Below, piece by piece: positions 35,560 through 47,375 of a stretch of DNA of 64,000 nt. Each line of letters opens with the position of its first letter. Position 1 is the first letter of the stretch. The position numbers were made by a program, and so were the translations under genes. Location: positions 264,053,162 through 264,117,161 of the forward strand of contig OY856188.1 of NCBI GenBank assembly GCA_963693315.1, written 5' to 3'. Source of the DNA: Diogma glabrata (lineage: Eukaryota > Arthropoda > Insecta > Diptera > Cylindrotomidae). The notes below the pieces were generated by a model. It saw only the letters and a program-made list of their open reading frames with translations. It made no database searches and was not told where the DNA came from.

Positions 35560-36433
35560 TTATAGCTGCATAAGATCTTTTCGAAGTAAACCTCGTCAAA
35601 TGAATCAAATTATGGGTAATTTACCTACATCAAGAACCGAAAAATGTCGTCCCTTCAATACAACGGGAATAGACTTTTGTGGCCCGTTTCACATAAAATA
35701 CCGTAATCGAAGAAGGGTCACCGATCATAAAGTTTATATATGTATTTTCGTGTACTTTACGATACAAGCTGTTCATTTGGAAGTCGTAGAAGATTTTACT
35801 GGAGATGCTTTTATTGCCTGTTTAACGAGGTTTTTAGCTCGAAGAGGTAATATTACAACGATATGGAGTGACAACGGCAGCAATTTTATAGGAGCAAAGA
35901 ATGAATTAGCCAAATTACGAGAAATGTTCCTATCAGCAAATGAAGAGATAGCTAATTTCGTATCAGAGAAGTCAATTGAGTGGAAACTCATCCCTCCAAG
36001 ATCGCCTCACTTTGGTGCCATCTGGGAGTCTGGTGTAAAGATATTGAAACATCACTTCAAAAGAATAGTTGGAGCAACCGTCCTAACTTTGGAGCAAATA
36101 TATACAATAGTTGTGCAGATTGTAGGAGTGATGAACTCACGACCTTTAACTCCATGTTCATCTGATCCAAACGACATGGAGCCTCTGACACCCGGACATT
36201 TTTTAACTGGAGGTCCAGTTAAAAGCATTATTGAACCAGATTTGACGAATACACCGCAGAACCGTTTATCATATTGGCAAGAAACCACTGATATGGTTCA
36301 ACAGTTTTGGAAACGATTCGCCACAGGATATGTAAATACGTTACAGCAAAAAAAGAAATGGTTTATTGAACGTGAAAATTTTAAGGCAAACGATATGGTG
36401 TTAATAATATGGCAAGACTACCTATTGATGTAG
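35560..36433 (+). CDS. BEL/Pao integrase catalytic core
   Basis: In the open frame 35483-36433 the integrase homology starts around residue 45. It shows the DDE triad: Asp64 in GIDFCGPF, Asp130 in WSDNGSNF and Glu182 in GAIWESGVK, with spacing typical of the family. Downstream MNSRPLTP and LTPGHFLTGG are conserved in BEL integrases, and a W....R..W...Y...LQQ..KW C-terminal segment follows. The frame stops at 36433, shortly after the 'DMVLI' strand, so the C-terminal tail is missing or altered. It would have inserted the cDNA into the host chromosome. Confidence 0.85.
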
Positions 36434-36690
36434 AAAAAAAAAAAAATTTTTTTGGATGTGTTGAAAATTATTAACGTAAAATCAAGTAACAAATTTTTTA
36501 ATATAATATTTTTTTGTTGAAAGTCAAAATTAAATTTTGAAAAATAATTTCGTGAAATTTAGCTGAAAAATAATATTGTTCTATCCTTTAATTTTGTTTA
36601 TATTGTATTAATCGCATTTTTTTGTAATATTTCAAATTATTATCTAAAATTTAGTTTTGTAAGAATAAAATTCTTTCAAGGTGGGGAGGA
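36434..36690 (+). other. BEL 3' region with polypurine tract
   Basis: AT-rich untranslated region ending in AAGGTGGGGAGGA (36678-36690), the polypurine tract that primes plus-strand synthesis, directly against the 3' LTR. Confidence 0.7.
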
Positions 36691-36987
36691 TGATGAATTT
36701 ATTAACGTACAATTTTAAACTAAACACGCTTTATTTCTATTTCAATGTACTATAAGAAATTTTAGTTCTATGTTCAATTTTTATTAATTCGTTTTGTTAT
36801 AGAGTTGTCTCTCTCTCTCACTTTATATAGAACAAAATGGTCATTTTTCTGTAGCACGAACTAAAATCTTTTTTGTGAAACTAAAATTTTAATAAAACTA
36901 ATATACAGTCCAAATAAATGTGTTAAAACTAAATAAAATTCATTATCAAGATAAATATAGTGTTTTTAATAAATTGGAAAAGATTTA
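36691..36987 (+). repeat. BEL 3' LTR (intact, 297 bp)
   Basis: Uninterrupted counterpart of the split 5' LTR. Contains a (TC)n run near 36810. It is followed by GTCAG, the target duplication, and then by resumed LINE coding sequence. Confidence 0.87.
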
Positions 36988-37260
36988 GTCAGCGCACATC
37001 GAGATAATGGTGAAATCGCTCTCAGGATTGGTCAGTGTTTCAGTGTCCAGCCAGTTTCAGTGTCCGGTTTGCTGTTCCAAATTATATTTTAAAATCACTA
37101 TACTTCGCGTACATACTTTCATTCTGTATTATTATACCTAAAGTATATATGGGGCTCTGCACCCCTATGACCAAAAATATTTACAATTTGAAACCTCGAG
37201 CCTACACACTCAAGCTGTGATAGGACAACATCATACCAATAACGAAAATATTCAACACTG
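36988..37260 (+). pseudogene. LINE ORF2 relic, downstream part
   Basis: Starting right after the BEL target duplication, the plus-strand frames give AHIEIMVKSLSGLVSV, then (from about 37070) VPNYILKSLYFAYILS. These correspond to the H...(I/V)...S..G.L and L..LY.A.....  segments that follow the RT domain in jockey/I-type LINEs. They continue the protein that stops at 26785. The match fades by about 37250. Confidence 0.6.
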
Positions 37261-37554
37261 CCCATTATCAATAAAATAAATAATTCAACTAAAACAAAGT
37301 TCAAATTTACTTATGTACCATTTTGCTTATGTGTACCAAGTTTCATTCAATTCGATTATTAGGTCCAGATGGTAATGTGCTTTAAAAGCAGGTGCTCGGA
37401 AGACCTTCCACTTCCACCACTTTGTTAAATATCTTCAAGAACTGATCAGATTTTTGCTATACATATTTGCATCTTGTGTAATGCATCATAAAAATTAATT
37501 CTCGAATGAATATTGTATGCTCCCAACATACATAAAAAGCTTAGTGAAAAAATA

Positions 37555-37840
37555 CCTGCTGTATTATGACCCCTCCCGCCCCCTCTTCTAGCCTTTATCC
37601 AATGTACTCTAAAAGCTATAAAAACCTTTATCATATTGATTGAAATCTTTTACCAACGTTTTACACAAATCGGTTTATAACTGTAGACTATAGAAGGCAT
37701 AACACCTTACAAAATAAAAAAAAAATAACCAATCCGGAGGTGGATATGCAGAAATATTGGAAACAGTACTAAAACCTTATATACCAAATCTCAATAAGAT
37801 TGAAAACCAGGATTAGAAGTAATTGAAAATTAAAATAAGC
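37555..37840 (-). repeat. Dispersed repeat, copy 1 (related to 63.6-64 kb)
   Basis: The plus strand here matches the reverse complement of about 63685-63965. Shared stretches include 'ctttatccaatgt.ctc.aaaagct', 'caacgtttcac-like' followed by 'aaatcg.t', '(c/g)caaaa-/agaaatattggaaacag' and 'tactaaaaccttatata.'. No coding content. Unknown family. Confidence 0.65.
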
Positions 37841-39310
37841 AGCTGTCCGGGTAACCCACCCCGCTATTTTGTCCCATTTTAAAATGAATCCAGAACTTTC
37901 ATTTTAATTCCTATTTAGGTGAATGTTTACTAACTTTCGATAATGAGATCAACAATAAAATAGTATTTTGGTAGAATTGACTTATAGGTATGTCAGTTTT
38001 TAAGTGATTTTCAGTTACAATTTCCCAAGGGCGGTCATAATTCGAAATAATTTTTTGCCAAAAATTTCGAAAGCAAGTATATTGATAAAAGCACAAGGCC
38101 GTAGGTCGACTTGCTTGAGGAATTTTCCAAAAAATTATGAGATTTTATCAACGATCGAGGGGAATTCGTTAAGAAATTTTTTTGTTATTTTTCATTTCTT
38201 TATATATTTTTTATGAATTATTCTTGACCTAATGCCTACTATGAAATCAGTTAATTATTTCAAAATTAGACTGATAATTTTTAATATCCCAGTAGGCCAG
38301 ACGTATAAACATTTGTTATTTGTAAAATTCAAATGTTATTGGTGAAATTAAATGATGTCATTACATTTTAGAGAATTTCATTGGGTTAAATTAAAATAAA
38401 CCTAAAGCAAACAATTTTCTACCTAATTATAAATTATTTTGTACGGTTTGTATCTTACTCTGACGTCAAAAAAGGTGAAAAATGTTGTAAATTTCGCCCT
38501 ATTTTGCATCCGTGTTCAAAGTTAAAGTTAAATTGCCTTTGACGTTGATTTTAGGTGAATTTTAGGTAGATTTTTTTTTGTTTTTTACTTAAATTCTACT
38601 ATTACTTTGAGGTATTTTAATTTTTCTACTGAAAATAACGAATAATCAACCTAAATAATTAGGTACCTATAAGTAAAATTCACTTCAAAGTGAATCAAAT
38701 AGACGTAATTAATGCGACGTAATTAGGTAAATTTACAAATAACTGTAGTCAAAATAACCTATTGTGTTGCTAGTGATGCCTGTTACTATTCCAAGTTAAA
38801 ATTAAATAAAAAAACATTTGACATAAGTAAACTATGAGTCAAAAACTTAAACAGCCTTATCTGGTATTTTCTTAGAATTCAAAAGCTGGTAAAAACAAAT
38901 ATCTTAATCATAAATATCTTCTAACTAAATATATTTAAATTATGCTTGATTATAAATTACATATATTTACCGAGCGGGAACTGTATGTAAACAAAAAACA
39001 AACATTTTAAAAAGAAGAAAACTTAACTATTAAAATAACAATACTGACCTGACCACCTTAAAAAAATTGAATAGTTGTCTTTCTGAACAATAGATTATGT
39101 ATTTTAAATATTCAAATTAAATTTTATTGTTATTATTCAATTAAATCCGGTTTCGTCACACAATGAATCTTATTAATTTCTTTTTGAAATAGGTAGTTTT
39201 TTGTCAAAACAAATTTTACTAATTATTGTGTTATCTGTTTTTTAAAAGCAAACTTCTCCAATTGCGTACAATCAATGAAGCAATTGAAACCAACATTTAT
39301 TACTTAAACA
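37841..39310. other. AT-rich spacer
   Basis: No coding domain, RNA gene or repeat recognised. Confidence 0.5.
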
Positions 39311-39473
39311 GCAATTAGACTATTGCAGAACTCTGCAATATTTCTGCAATGGTAGTGTTGCAATGACTCATTGCAATCTTTTGCAATGAGTTCATTGCCA
39401 AACTTTTGTGCAATGAATATTTTACACACGACTATTGCAGAAATATTGCAGAGTTCTGCAATAGTCTAATTGC
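39311..39473. mobile_element. Palindromic MITE / long hairpin
   Basis: Arms of about 43 bp (from 39311 'gcaattagactattgcagaa' and back from 39473) are nearly perfect reverse complements. The interior is built from repeats of TTGCA/TGCAA, itself partly self-complementary ('caatgactcattgcaatcttttgcaatgagt'). The 163-bp unit has no coding capacity. It is most simply a fold-back MITE; a transcript would form a long stem. Confidence 0.7.
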
Positions 39474-42400
39474 AGCCTTATTCGAATTTTTGTTGATCTA
39501 TAAATTTTTCAAGTTTAATCAACATCAGCCAAAAACATATATGATAAAGATGTTTAGGTTATCTCCAACTTATCAATTACAGACTATCCAGAAACCAAAT
39601 AACGTATCACAATATAAAATAAGTAACTAAAAAATTTATTATTCTTCGATATGGTTCAATCAGCATAAAAATACAATTCATCGTCTAATTTAATAAAATA
39701 ATTATTAAAAAAAATTATTTAATTATATGCTTCGACAGGACGTCATATTGATTCTCTATACTCAACTGTAGTTTTGATTCTTGTAATTAAATTCTGTTCA
39801 TATATGTACGTGAATGTGTACGACAATTAGTGCTTTTGTGTTTTTTATCAATTAATTTGTAATGAAACTATATATTAAATTAATATATAATAGGAAATCA
39901 ATATTCATTTGTTTGTGTTTCTGCAAATATGGAATGGTAAAGATAGTAAAACTATTAATTTAACCAATTTTTAAACGGTGTATTTTTATTTTACAAAGTA
40001 AATGAAGAAAAGTGATTAATTTTTAATTAGATATGCAATTTTAGTTAACTGTTGTTATTTAATTGATTTTTGGAGAGTTGGTTTAAAAACATTAATTAAT
40101 TTTTTTTTCATTGGTGTAATGAATACTAAATTCTGATATTATTCTTTGAAAATACAGTTGAAATTGTAACGACGGACTATTTCGAGTTTTACTCTAAAAT
40201 AATAACTTACACAATGAAATAAATACGCTAATAGTTTGCTAATTTATTGCCGTTCTGGCCTTTAAATTTAAAGAAACATAAAAGGATTTATGTGTGCTAC
40301 AAATTAGTCAATAATATTTTAACATTTTTTTAGATAATTGCTTTGGTGCGTCACTCAATACCAATTAAAAATGCTTCTTTGTGTCTACATAGACATTTTT
40401 AATTTTTGTTATGTAAAACTTAGTCATAATATTATATGTAGACAGAATACAGCTGTGCATTTATAAATAATAAGAATGGTTGTCTGTATTTGGAGGGGAA
40501 TATTTCCTCGTTTGAATAAATTTTTATTGAGATGATATATGGAAATGGCAATTTGGTTTGAACATTTTGAAATTGTGTACGATGAAAAAGATGAAGCAAG
40601 AGATGGAGAATTTTACTACATATATATACTCGTTCATTTTGTCCGATTGAAGAGATTATGTAAATTATAATCAAAATGGTAGATTGTAATCAGAGTAGCC
40701 GTGCCACAAGTGTTTTAATATAATATAGTGTATAACTGTTAAAAATAATTTTTGAAAATTTATTTATTTGTGAATTTAGTTAAATTTTTGTTGCATGATA
40801 TTAAGGACTGTGTATTAAAACTTTTACAATTTTATTTTACAGAAAAAAAGAAAACAAACATGAAAAATAAAATAAAATTTCAACCGTTTGGGATTTATAA
40901 TAAATAACGTTTTTATTTTTGAGTATGGTGAGTTGTTTGGCATACTATGTAATTAATTAAGTTAAGGGGTAAAAAACTAAATTGCTGGCTGCTGAAGAAA
41001 TCTAGAGGACGTTTTTTTTAATAAAATGAAAACGAGAACCTGTATAAAAATAATATATGGAGCAGCATAGGTTGTGAATTTGCTCATTTAAATTATTTCA
41101 ATATTTGTGTGTGGTGGATTTATTTCAATAAGTGACATTAAGTTTTATGAAGGGGAGAGGAGGGAGGAGGGGGTTGACCACCTTAAAGTTGCATGTTTTT
41201 GACAATAATTCAAAAACTAAAACTAAACTAATTCAAAATATTAAAAAAAATTGCAACGTTTCTTAAATTAGATGGTCTTTCATATGGCACCCTAGTCAAA
41301 TGAGTTAAAAGTTTGCCTTTTAAGTACCATTTAAAGTTATTTGCCTTAACCTACTTCAAAGTAGGGAAATATATTTTGTTGTTTTTTTCAAGTTATTTGT
41401 TTCACAATTCCAAATCAAATGAATAAATAAATCAAATTGTTGATTAATGTGTTGTGGTTACTTTCCAAACAAGAATTTGGTACAGGCATGCCCTGTTATG
41501 ATCCGGGCCGGATTAGTGTGTAATAAAGTATATCCTTAAAGGGTATTAGCATCCGACCCCTATCAAAAATCATACACAAGCGTCCTTCGATCGTTTGACC
41601 TGCACGCTATCCAATCGGTTAATTTAAATGTCAAGAAGAAATTAAATATGTTTGATCGTAGAAAAAATAACAATGACTTCTATAAGACTTCCAAAACATT
41701 TAGTTTTTTAATAAGATGTAGAGAAGATAGTATAATTCAGGAGCTTACTTTTATATAAAAAGATATGTAAATAAGGCATGTATCTTCAATAAGTTTTTAA
41801 TGATGAAATCTTAATCTGAGATTTACGTTCTTAAAAGTTTTTGTATTCTTTTTAATAGACGTTTTGTAAAAAAATATTGAGAAATCTGTTTTCTATTTGT
41901 TTTATTGACTCAAAGGTTGTAAATATAGCAACATTAACACACACTTAAAGCTTTATTTGAACAGAACTTTTTTTTAAATAAAAGTGTTGTAATTGGATTT
42001 CCAATAGGTGTCACAACAACATGCGTACTAAAGTCCTGATTAACGGACTAAATAACCAGTTATTTTTAAAAATGCTACATATATAAATATAAAACACTAA
42101 CAATACAAACAATGATATATCACATAATCATACCATCCATTTGTTGTAAATTATTTTAATAGAGTGACTCAATTGTGAAACTCTGCACCCCCTCAGTTCT
42201 TCCTGACGAGTTTGGCTTTCAGAAATGTAAAGAAAATTCGTATATCATTTTTTATAAAACTTAGCCAAATAATCTTTAAATTTTCTCAATTTCCCTTTAG
42301 TTGATTCTAGTTGACTTGATTTTTTGACTATTTCAAGACATTAAATAATGAATATTTTTTATTGAGCAAAATATGTTTAAATAATTCATAAAAAACCACC

Positions 42401-42590
42401 GGGTGCACATTACTATTCTGGCAAAAACGAAATGGGCGTCGCATATTCAATTTCGAATAAGATCCTATAGTTGAAATAATAGAAGCAATAGTTTCCATCA
42501 GTTTAACATATTTCATTTTCGCCAAACACTTTCGGTAAAACTTCTAAAGTATTGATATTGAAGCTATTTTAAGACTATAACAGCTGCACT
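39474..42590. other. AT-rich spacer
   Basis: Long non-coding stretch. A small GC-richer patch near 41490-41630 has a tRNA-like A-box stretch on the minus strand but no B box. Nothing else recognised. Confidence 0.5.
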
Positions 42591-42591
42591 T

Positions 42592-42630
42592 ATTTATTTA
42601 TTTATTTTTTATTTATTTATTTACTTCTAT
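42592..42630 (-). repeat. LINE 3' tail microsatellite
   Basis: Runs of 'ttta' on the plus strand (TAAA on the minus strand) at the expected 3' end of the element. Several LINE clades end in short tandem repeats in place of poly(A). Confidence 0.55.
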
Positions 42631-43119
42631 AAGAACTTTGAATATGTACAACCAAAACTGCTTCAATCCTTTTGACCGCTTTTTCGGTAGCTTTATCTAG
42701 AGTTGTGTAGATGAGTTTCAGTAAAGCTTCTAATATTAAAGAACTAATAGGAAAGAACTTCTCTGTGGAAGTTATATAGAAACTTTTTAGAAGTAAAATT
42801 TAAATAGATTCCACTAATTACCGTGAACCCCACTAGAGCGATCGCAAGGAACAAGTCGATTGCACAATAATTTTTAGACTATTACCATGAATGCCATTTT
42901 TTTAGTAGGGACAGACAGCAATAAAATGAGTAAATGAGCGTTTTCTACTTCATTTAAACAACATAATGAACAGATTCCACTGATTTGTGTTTGAAATGCT
43001 CGCGCGTTAACATATTTTATAAGTGCTCCGCGAGTTTTGAAGAGTACCATCATTTTATGTACAGAGACACCATCTTTAAAGTACCCTCTACCTGCTTGTG
43101 ATCGAGTAATCTGTATTCT

Positions 43120-43576
43120 TCATGTAGCGTAGCGTTTTTGGTTTGGATTGTAAACTCTGTTTTGTGTGTCTGTCAGTCGCTGAAGTATTTCTAATAAGTC
43201 AGTTTCAAATTCATCCAATGTTACATTATTCACGTTTAGAGTAGTGCCACATCTTTCAGCCAATTGTACCCAATCGCTCATAAAGGACAACTTTTTGTCA
43301 TTTAAAATTTTAGTTAGTTTTTTCGGTAGTCGGTTATCGTGAAGCTTTAAAGTTCCAAGGACACAATTAAAATGTAGTTTTAGAGTATAAACGTGAAGTT
43401 TTGTAAAGCTGCATTCTAAATTCAACATGTAATTTGGTGTGCTTGATGGAAGATAAAGTAGAAGAAGAATTTAAGAAGAATCTTTGAAGTTTTTCGACAT
43501 CATCATATTCGACATATCCCCAAATTTGCACTTCATAACACATGAAGGATCTATAAACTGCTTCAAATATCTTCAA
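43120..43576 (-). pseudogene. LINE ORF2 C-terminal region
   Basis: Two overlapping minus-strand frames separated by a shift. The upstream one contains EAVYRSFMCYEVQIWGYVEY.D.EKLQRFF, the segment after the RT palm where a new copy would read 'Y..Y..QIWG....D..E..Q..F'. The downstream one (43120-43428) continues with a helical C-terminal region lacking recognisable motifs. Confidence 0.6.
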
Positions 43577-43830
43577 CTTACTACTAAGAGTATATCATGC
43601 TCTCCATAGGTTGCGTTCCATATACTATTTATGTCGGTTTTCGCTGATGATAACTTTATTCGTAGATGTAGTTTGAACGATAATTTTGGGGTCAGTTCTA
43701 TTCCAAGATATACGTACGATGAGACTATTTCGAGTTCGGTAACCTGGAAATGCTAACGTTCGTTTATAGATCTTCTTCCAACTGCACCAAAAATCATCAC
43801 TTTAGATTTGGATAGATTTATGGTAAGATT

Positions 43831-44838
43831 TCACAAGCTACAGTATAGTTCAAGCGACTTTATCATCTTACTGAGAGTTTCGGGTGAATCACTAAAAATA
43901 ACGATATCATCTGCATACATGAGAAAGTTAATTCGCTGATCTCCAATGTATAGACCACCTCCACGTTCTTCATTGAGATCATTTAAAAATAACGCAAACA
44001 AGAGAGGACTTAAAATACAACCTTGTTTAACTCCTACATTGGTATTGAACCCAAATGAAACCATTTCCCCGTCCCAGACACACGACACTGTGTTTTGGTA
44101 TAATTTACGGATGAAGCTTATAAAACATTGCGTCTCTATCCACACTATCAAATGCTGATTTAAAATCCACAAAGAAGGTGTACAATTTTCTTTTTGGCTT
44201 CGAACAATCAATCTTAATGATGCTGGTTAGGGAATATATGCAATCCATAGTCGAATAACCTTTTCTAAAGCCCGCATACCAAATGATTCAACCCATGACT
44301 TAAGCCTCTGTAATAAGACACCTGTAAAAAGTTTAGCTACAGCATCTATAAAAGAGATGCCTCTATAGTTAGCAACAACATCTACATTTCCTTTCTTATG
44401 TAACGGAAAAATAATTGATCTACGAAATGAATCTGGGAATTCGTTATTCGAAAATATTCTATTGAACACATTTTTCAGTTTTTCAGTGTATGAAATTGAA
44501 GCATTTTTATAAAATTCATAGGGTATTCTATCAAAACCGGGAGCTTTGCCATTCTTTGCCTTGTGCAAGGTTAGCAAGATCTCTTCAATTGCAATGTCCT
44601 CATCCAAGAATGTCACACTAATTTGTGGCTCTGCATAATGTATGGTTGAAACTGAAGGTCGTGATTTACTAAGCGATTTAATATGAGTCACGAGGTCAGC
44701 CATTCCAATATTGTTGCCACAGACCAACTTTTGGCTGCGAACTTTCTTCAGTGCTAGACTCCATTTGTCTACCAACTTTAGGTCATACTCTTGCTTTTTC
44801 CTAGCTAATACCTCCTTGTACTTGGAATTAGCACTCAA
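43831..44838 (-). pseudogene. LINE reverse transcriptase domain
   Basis: The minus-strand frame from 44838 gives the linker, then KAPGFDRIPYEFYKN (the G.D.IP.EF motif), SIIFPLHKKGNVDVVANYRG and ISFIDAVAKLF. After a frameshift near 44200, FVDFKSAFDSVDR supplies the palm A Asp. The frame 43831-44211 then carries GVKQGCILSPLLFALFLNDL and FLMYADDIVIFSDSPETL with the YADD catalytic pair. All key residues can be seen, but in at least two frames. Confidence 0.8.
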
Positions 44839-45045
44839 GTATAAGCTACAAATGTACCCTGATCCCTACTAACGGTACAAGTTTAGCAACTTAAATGAAA
44901 GTCTTCCTTGCATTCCAGCATTCAAAATCAAACCATTTAGATTTGAAATTTGTATGAACGTTCAGTGGTAGTACCCCTGAGTTGCAGTTGCTTGACTCAT
45001 TAATAATGTTGGTCAAGGAAGTGACGTTGGCATTTTTCATTTCTT

Positions 45046-45872
45046 TCAATTTTGATTCCAAACTGTATCTGTACGTTGTTCCCATTTAAGTTTAGGAAGA
45101 AGTTTAAACAATTTATTTTGCTTGGAAACCTCATTTTCGTATACTTTTAAAACTATCGGCATATGATCAGAAAAAGTTTCTTTATTTATACAAAAATCAA
45201 AATTCAGGTTTAAGAATTCCATGGGTACGCAACAGACCGAGACCCGCACCGATGATCCCATTACACCGGCGAAAGTAATTTCTCCCTCAGAATCACCACT
45301 AGTCCTCCCATTTAAAATAATATTCCCAATATCTTCCAAAAACCAAGCCATTTGTTTACCTTTTCGATCGAAAATTTTATCTTTAGAATTTCTCTGTGGA
45401 AGAAGGCATGACCTCCCCATTGAGCCCATTCGCACATTTAAATCCCCTTTTATTATACCGTTACATAATGCTTGTGTATCAGATATAAGGAGCTTTAATA
45501 CATTGAAGTATGTCTTCCACTTGTTGCAGTTAAGATAGGTTGGAATAAAATTATAAACGGTTTTGCTAAATTTGCTCTGAGTTACATCAATATTTCAAAT
45601 TATAATGCTTTTCGACTGCGTTTTTACATCTGTACAGACAGCCTCTTTTAGCTCTCCCATTTTTGTTTTGTCTAGAAGCAGGTACCCATACTACTTTGAA
45701 GCCCAGAGAAAATTTCAAATAATTACAAATATATATTCATTCCTCCACCCACGTTTCATAAAGCAGAAACATATCAAATGATCTAACATAATTAAAAACA
45801 TTTAGATATAATATTTTATTTGCAAGCCCAATAATATTAAACGATAAAATTTTAAAATCTAACTTAAAAGTA
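45046..45872 (-). pseudogene. LINE APE-type endonuclease
   Basis: The minus strand from 45872 gives NFKILSFNIIGLANK with FDMFLLYETWVEE (endonuclease N-terminus; the catalytic Glu is in ETW). Further on come GIIKGDLNVRMG (the GDFN motif), NGR.SGDSEGEITF and GSSV, and finally FSDHMPIVLKVYE (catalytic SDH). Order and spacing match the AP-endonuclease-like domain that nicks target DNA for LINE insertion. Several frameshifts occur between 45450 and 45870. Confidence 0.75.
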
Positions 45873-45899
45873 CAGACGGAAAATGAATCCTATTCAGTA

Positions 45900-46330
45900 T
45901 TATCTTTAACACTCCTATCCGTAGTGTTGATACTCATTGCATCATTCAATAATTTGGAGACGCTCTGCCCAAAAAATTTATCTAATCCATGTAATTAGTT
46001 TGCGTCTTTCGGAATTAAATAGCCACCATTTTGACGAAGATGGGTACCCTCCACTACTAAATGAACTCCACGAACTTGAACTTTGCCTTTGCATTTGCGT
46101 TTATTAAATATTTTTTTATTCGAAATAAGATGGCTCTTTTCTCTCTCATATTTTTAGAGTAATCGCGGCTTACTGAAATTGTAGTTCCCTGTAAACATAT
46201 TCCTTTCGCTAAAATAGCACCAATTTGATCTGCACTTGACATTTCTACCAACACAATATTTTTACACAATATTCGCTCGCAGAATATTTAAGTTTTTCAC
46301 CGCCAGCAGGCGTTCACAAAACTTGCTTAT
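45900..46330 (-). pseudogene. LINE ORF1, C-terminal part
   Basis: Minus-strand codons give IVLVEMSSADQIGAILAKG then ICLQGTTISVSRDYSKNMRE and KRAILFRIKKYL. This is the ORF1 RNA-binding region with the ILV.(F/M)......I......L.G..I.VS.DYS...R..R..L pattern. It continues ORF1 after the interruption at 46334-47375. Confidence 0.65.
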
Positions 46331-46333
46331 ATT

Positions 46334-47375
46334 ACTTCGGTCTGAAAGACCTAAGTATTACATTCATGAGCCAAAAGTGAAATTCTTACCCCCACTTTTT
46401 TTGACATTTCTCGACGTTTTAGGACCTACTGATTCTAACAAAGCAAAAAAAAATGTATGTCTGTCTGCCGGCCGGCCGGCCGTCCGTCCGTCATTACCTA
46501 CGCTGCAGGGAAAACCGCTGGAGGGATTTCAAATTTTTTTTTCTACAAATAGGTATTCACAAGGGACAGGTCCAAAAGGACGCTGTGTTCGCTAACTGTA
46601 CCGGAAGTGTGTCAAAAAAATCATTATGTGTGTCAAAAATAGCAAATTTTCATATTTTTGGCTTAAAAAACGTTCATTTTAAATGATTACGAGTTGGAAC
46701 ATTAAATTTGGAGAAATCTTGATAGTAGGGATTGGTGTGTGAGATAGCTAGATTATTGCATTATAAGTTTGTCAAAAAAATGTTGTCAAGTGTGTCAAAA
46801 GAAAGGTTTTTATTTATTTTTTACCCAATTTTTTTAGAAAAAAATAAAATTAATAGTTTGTATGACATGATATTTTATTATTATTATAGAGAATTATGGC
46901 ATTATAAGTTTGTCAAAAAAGAATGTCAAGTGTGTCAAAAAATGATTTCATTTATTTTTTTAGCCAATTTTTTGGAAAAAAAAGTAGCTGTTTTTATGAC
47001 GTAAATGTAATTTAAAATGAAATTGGACATGGAAATTTTTGAATTTGTTATAGTTTTTGAAATATTTTTGGAATTTTGAAAAAGTTTGTATATTTGATTT
47101 TGTAATAATTTTTACAATATTTTGGGAATTCCGACAAAAGTTTTAAATTTTGATTTTGTAAGAATTTTTGGAATATTTTTAGAATTTTAAAAAATTTTTA
47201 ATTTTATAAAATTTTATAATTTTCCGGCAACGTATTGATGTTTCGTGTTAGTTTTGTAATAAATTTTTAAACAGAGATAAAAAATACTAGTACTTTAACA
47301 AAGAGTTATGTTTTGCCGAAAACCGGCAAATGTTCTGCCGAAAACTATATCAAAATCCTTTACCCAGACCGAAGT
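46334..47375. mobile_element. ~1-kb insertion in LINE ORF1, 11-bp inverted ends
   Basis: Bounded by ACTTCGGTCTG at 46334-46344 and its exact reverse complement at 47365-47375. The left end is also part of a small hairpin (acttcggtctgaaagacctaagt). It interrupts ORF1, whose coding can be followed on both sides. Flanks 'cttatatt' and 'cttgatat' may be a decayed target duplication. Contents are a CCGG/GTCC microsatellite at about 46469-46492, 'gtgtgtcaaaaa' motifs, two ~145-bp direct repeats, and AT-rich sequence. No coding domain. Confidence 0.55.
46755..47005 (+). repeat. Two ~145-bp direct repeats with gtgtgtcaaaa motif
   Basis: 'gcattataagtttgtcaaaa' with 'tgtcaagtgtgtcaaaa' and then a 'tttatttatttttt..cccaatttttt' block occurs at about 46758-46840 and again at 46900-46985. 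Confidence 0.7.

Larger units (their letters stand above)
26786..36987 (+). mobile_element. BEL/Pao LTR retrotransposon, interrupted and inactive
   Basis: 297-bp LTRs (26786-26845 joined to 29290-29526, and 36691-36987) flank gag, protease, RT, RNase H and integrase regions in BEL/Pao order. Flanking pentamers GTCAC (26781-26785) and GTCAG (36988-36992) are a one-mismatch 5-bp target duplication. A purine tract precedes the 3' LTR. The copy is broken by an insertion in the 5' LTR, a mariner fragment between protease and RT, a solo LTR between RT and RNase H, and several frameshifts. The intact parts of the LTRs are very similar, so the insertion itself is not ancient. Confidence 0.88.

Noticed and set aside
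26786..36987. Endogenous virus instead of a retrotransposon
   Set aside because: Domain order and integrase signatures are BEL/Pao. I see no envelope-type gene between integrase and the 3' LTR (only ~260 bp of AT-rich sequence).
41460..41640. Possible tRNA-derived SINE on the minus strand
   Set aside because: A short A-box-like 'tggatagcgtgc' is present but no B box at a suitable distance.
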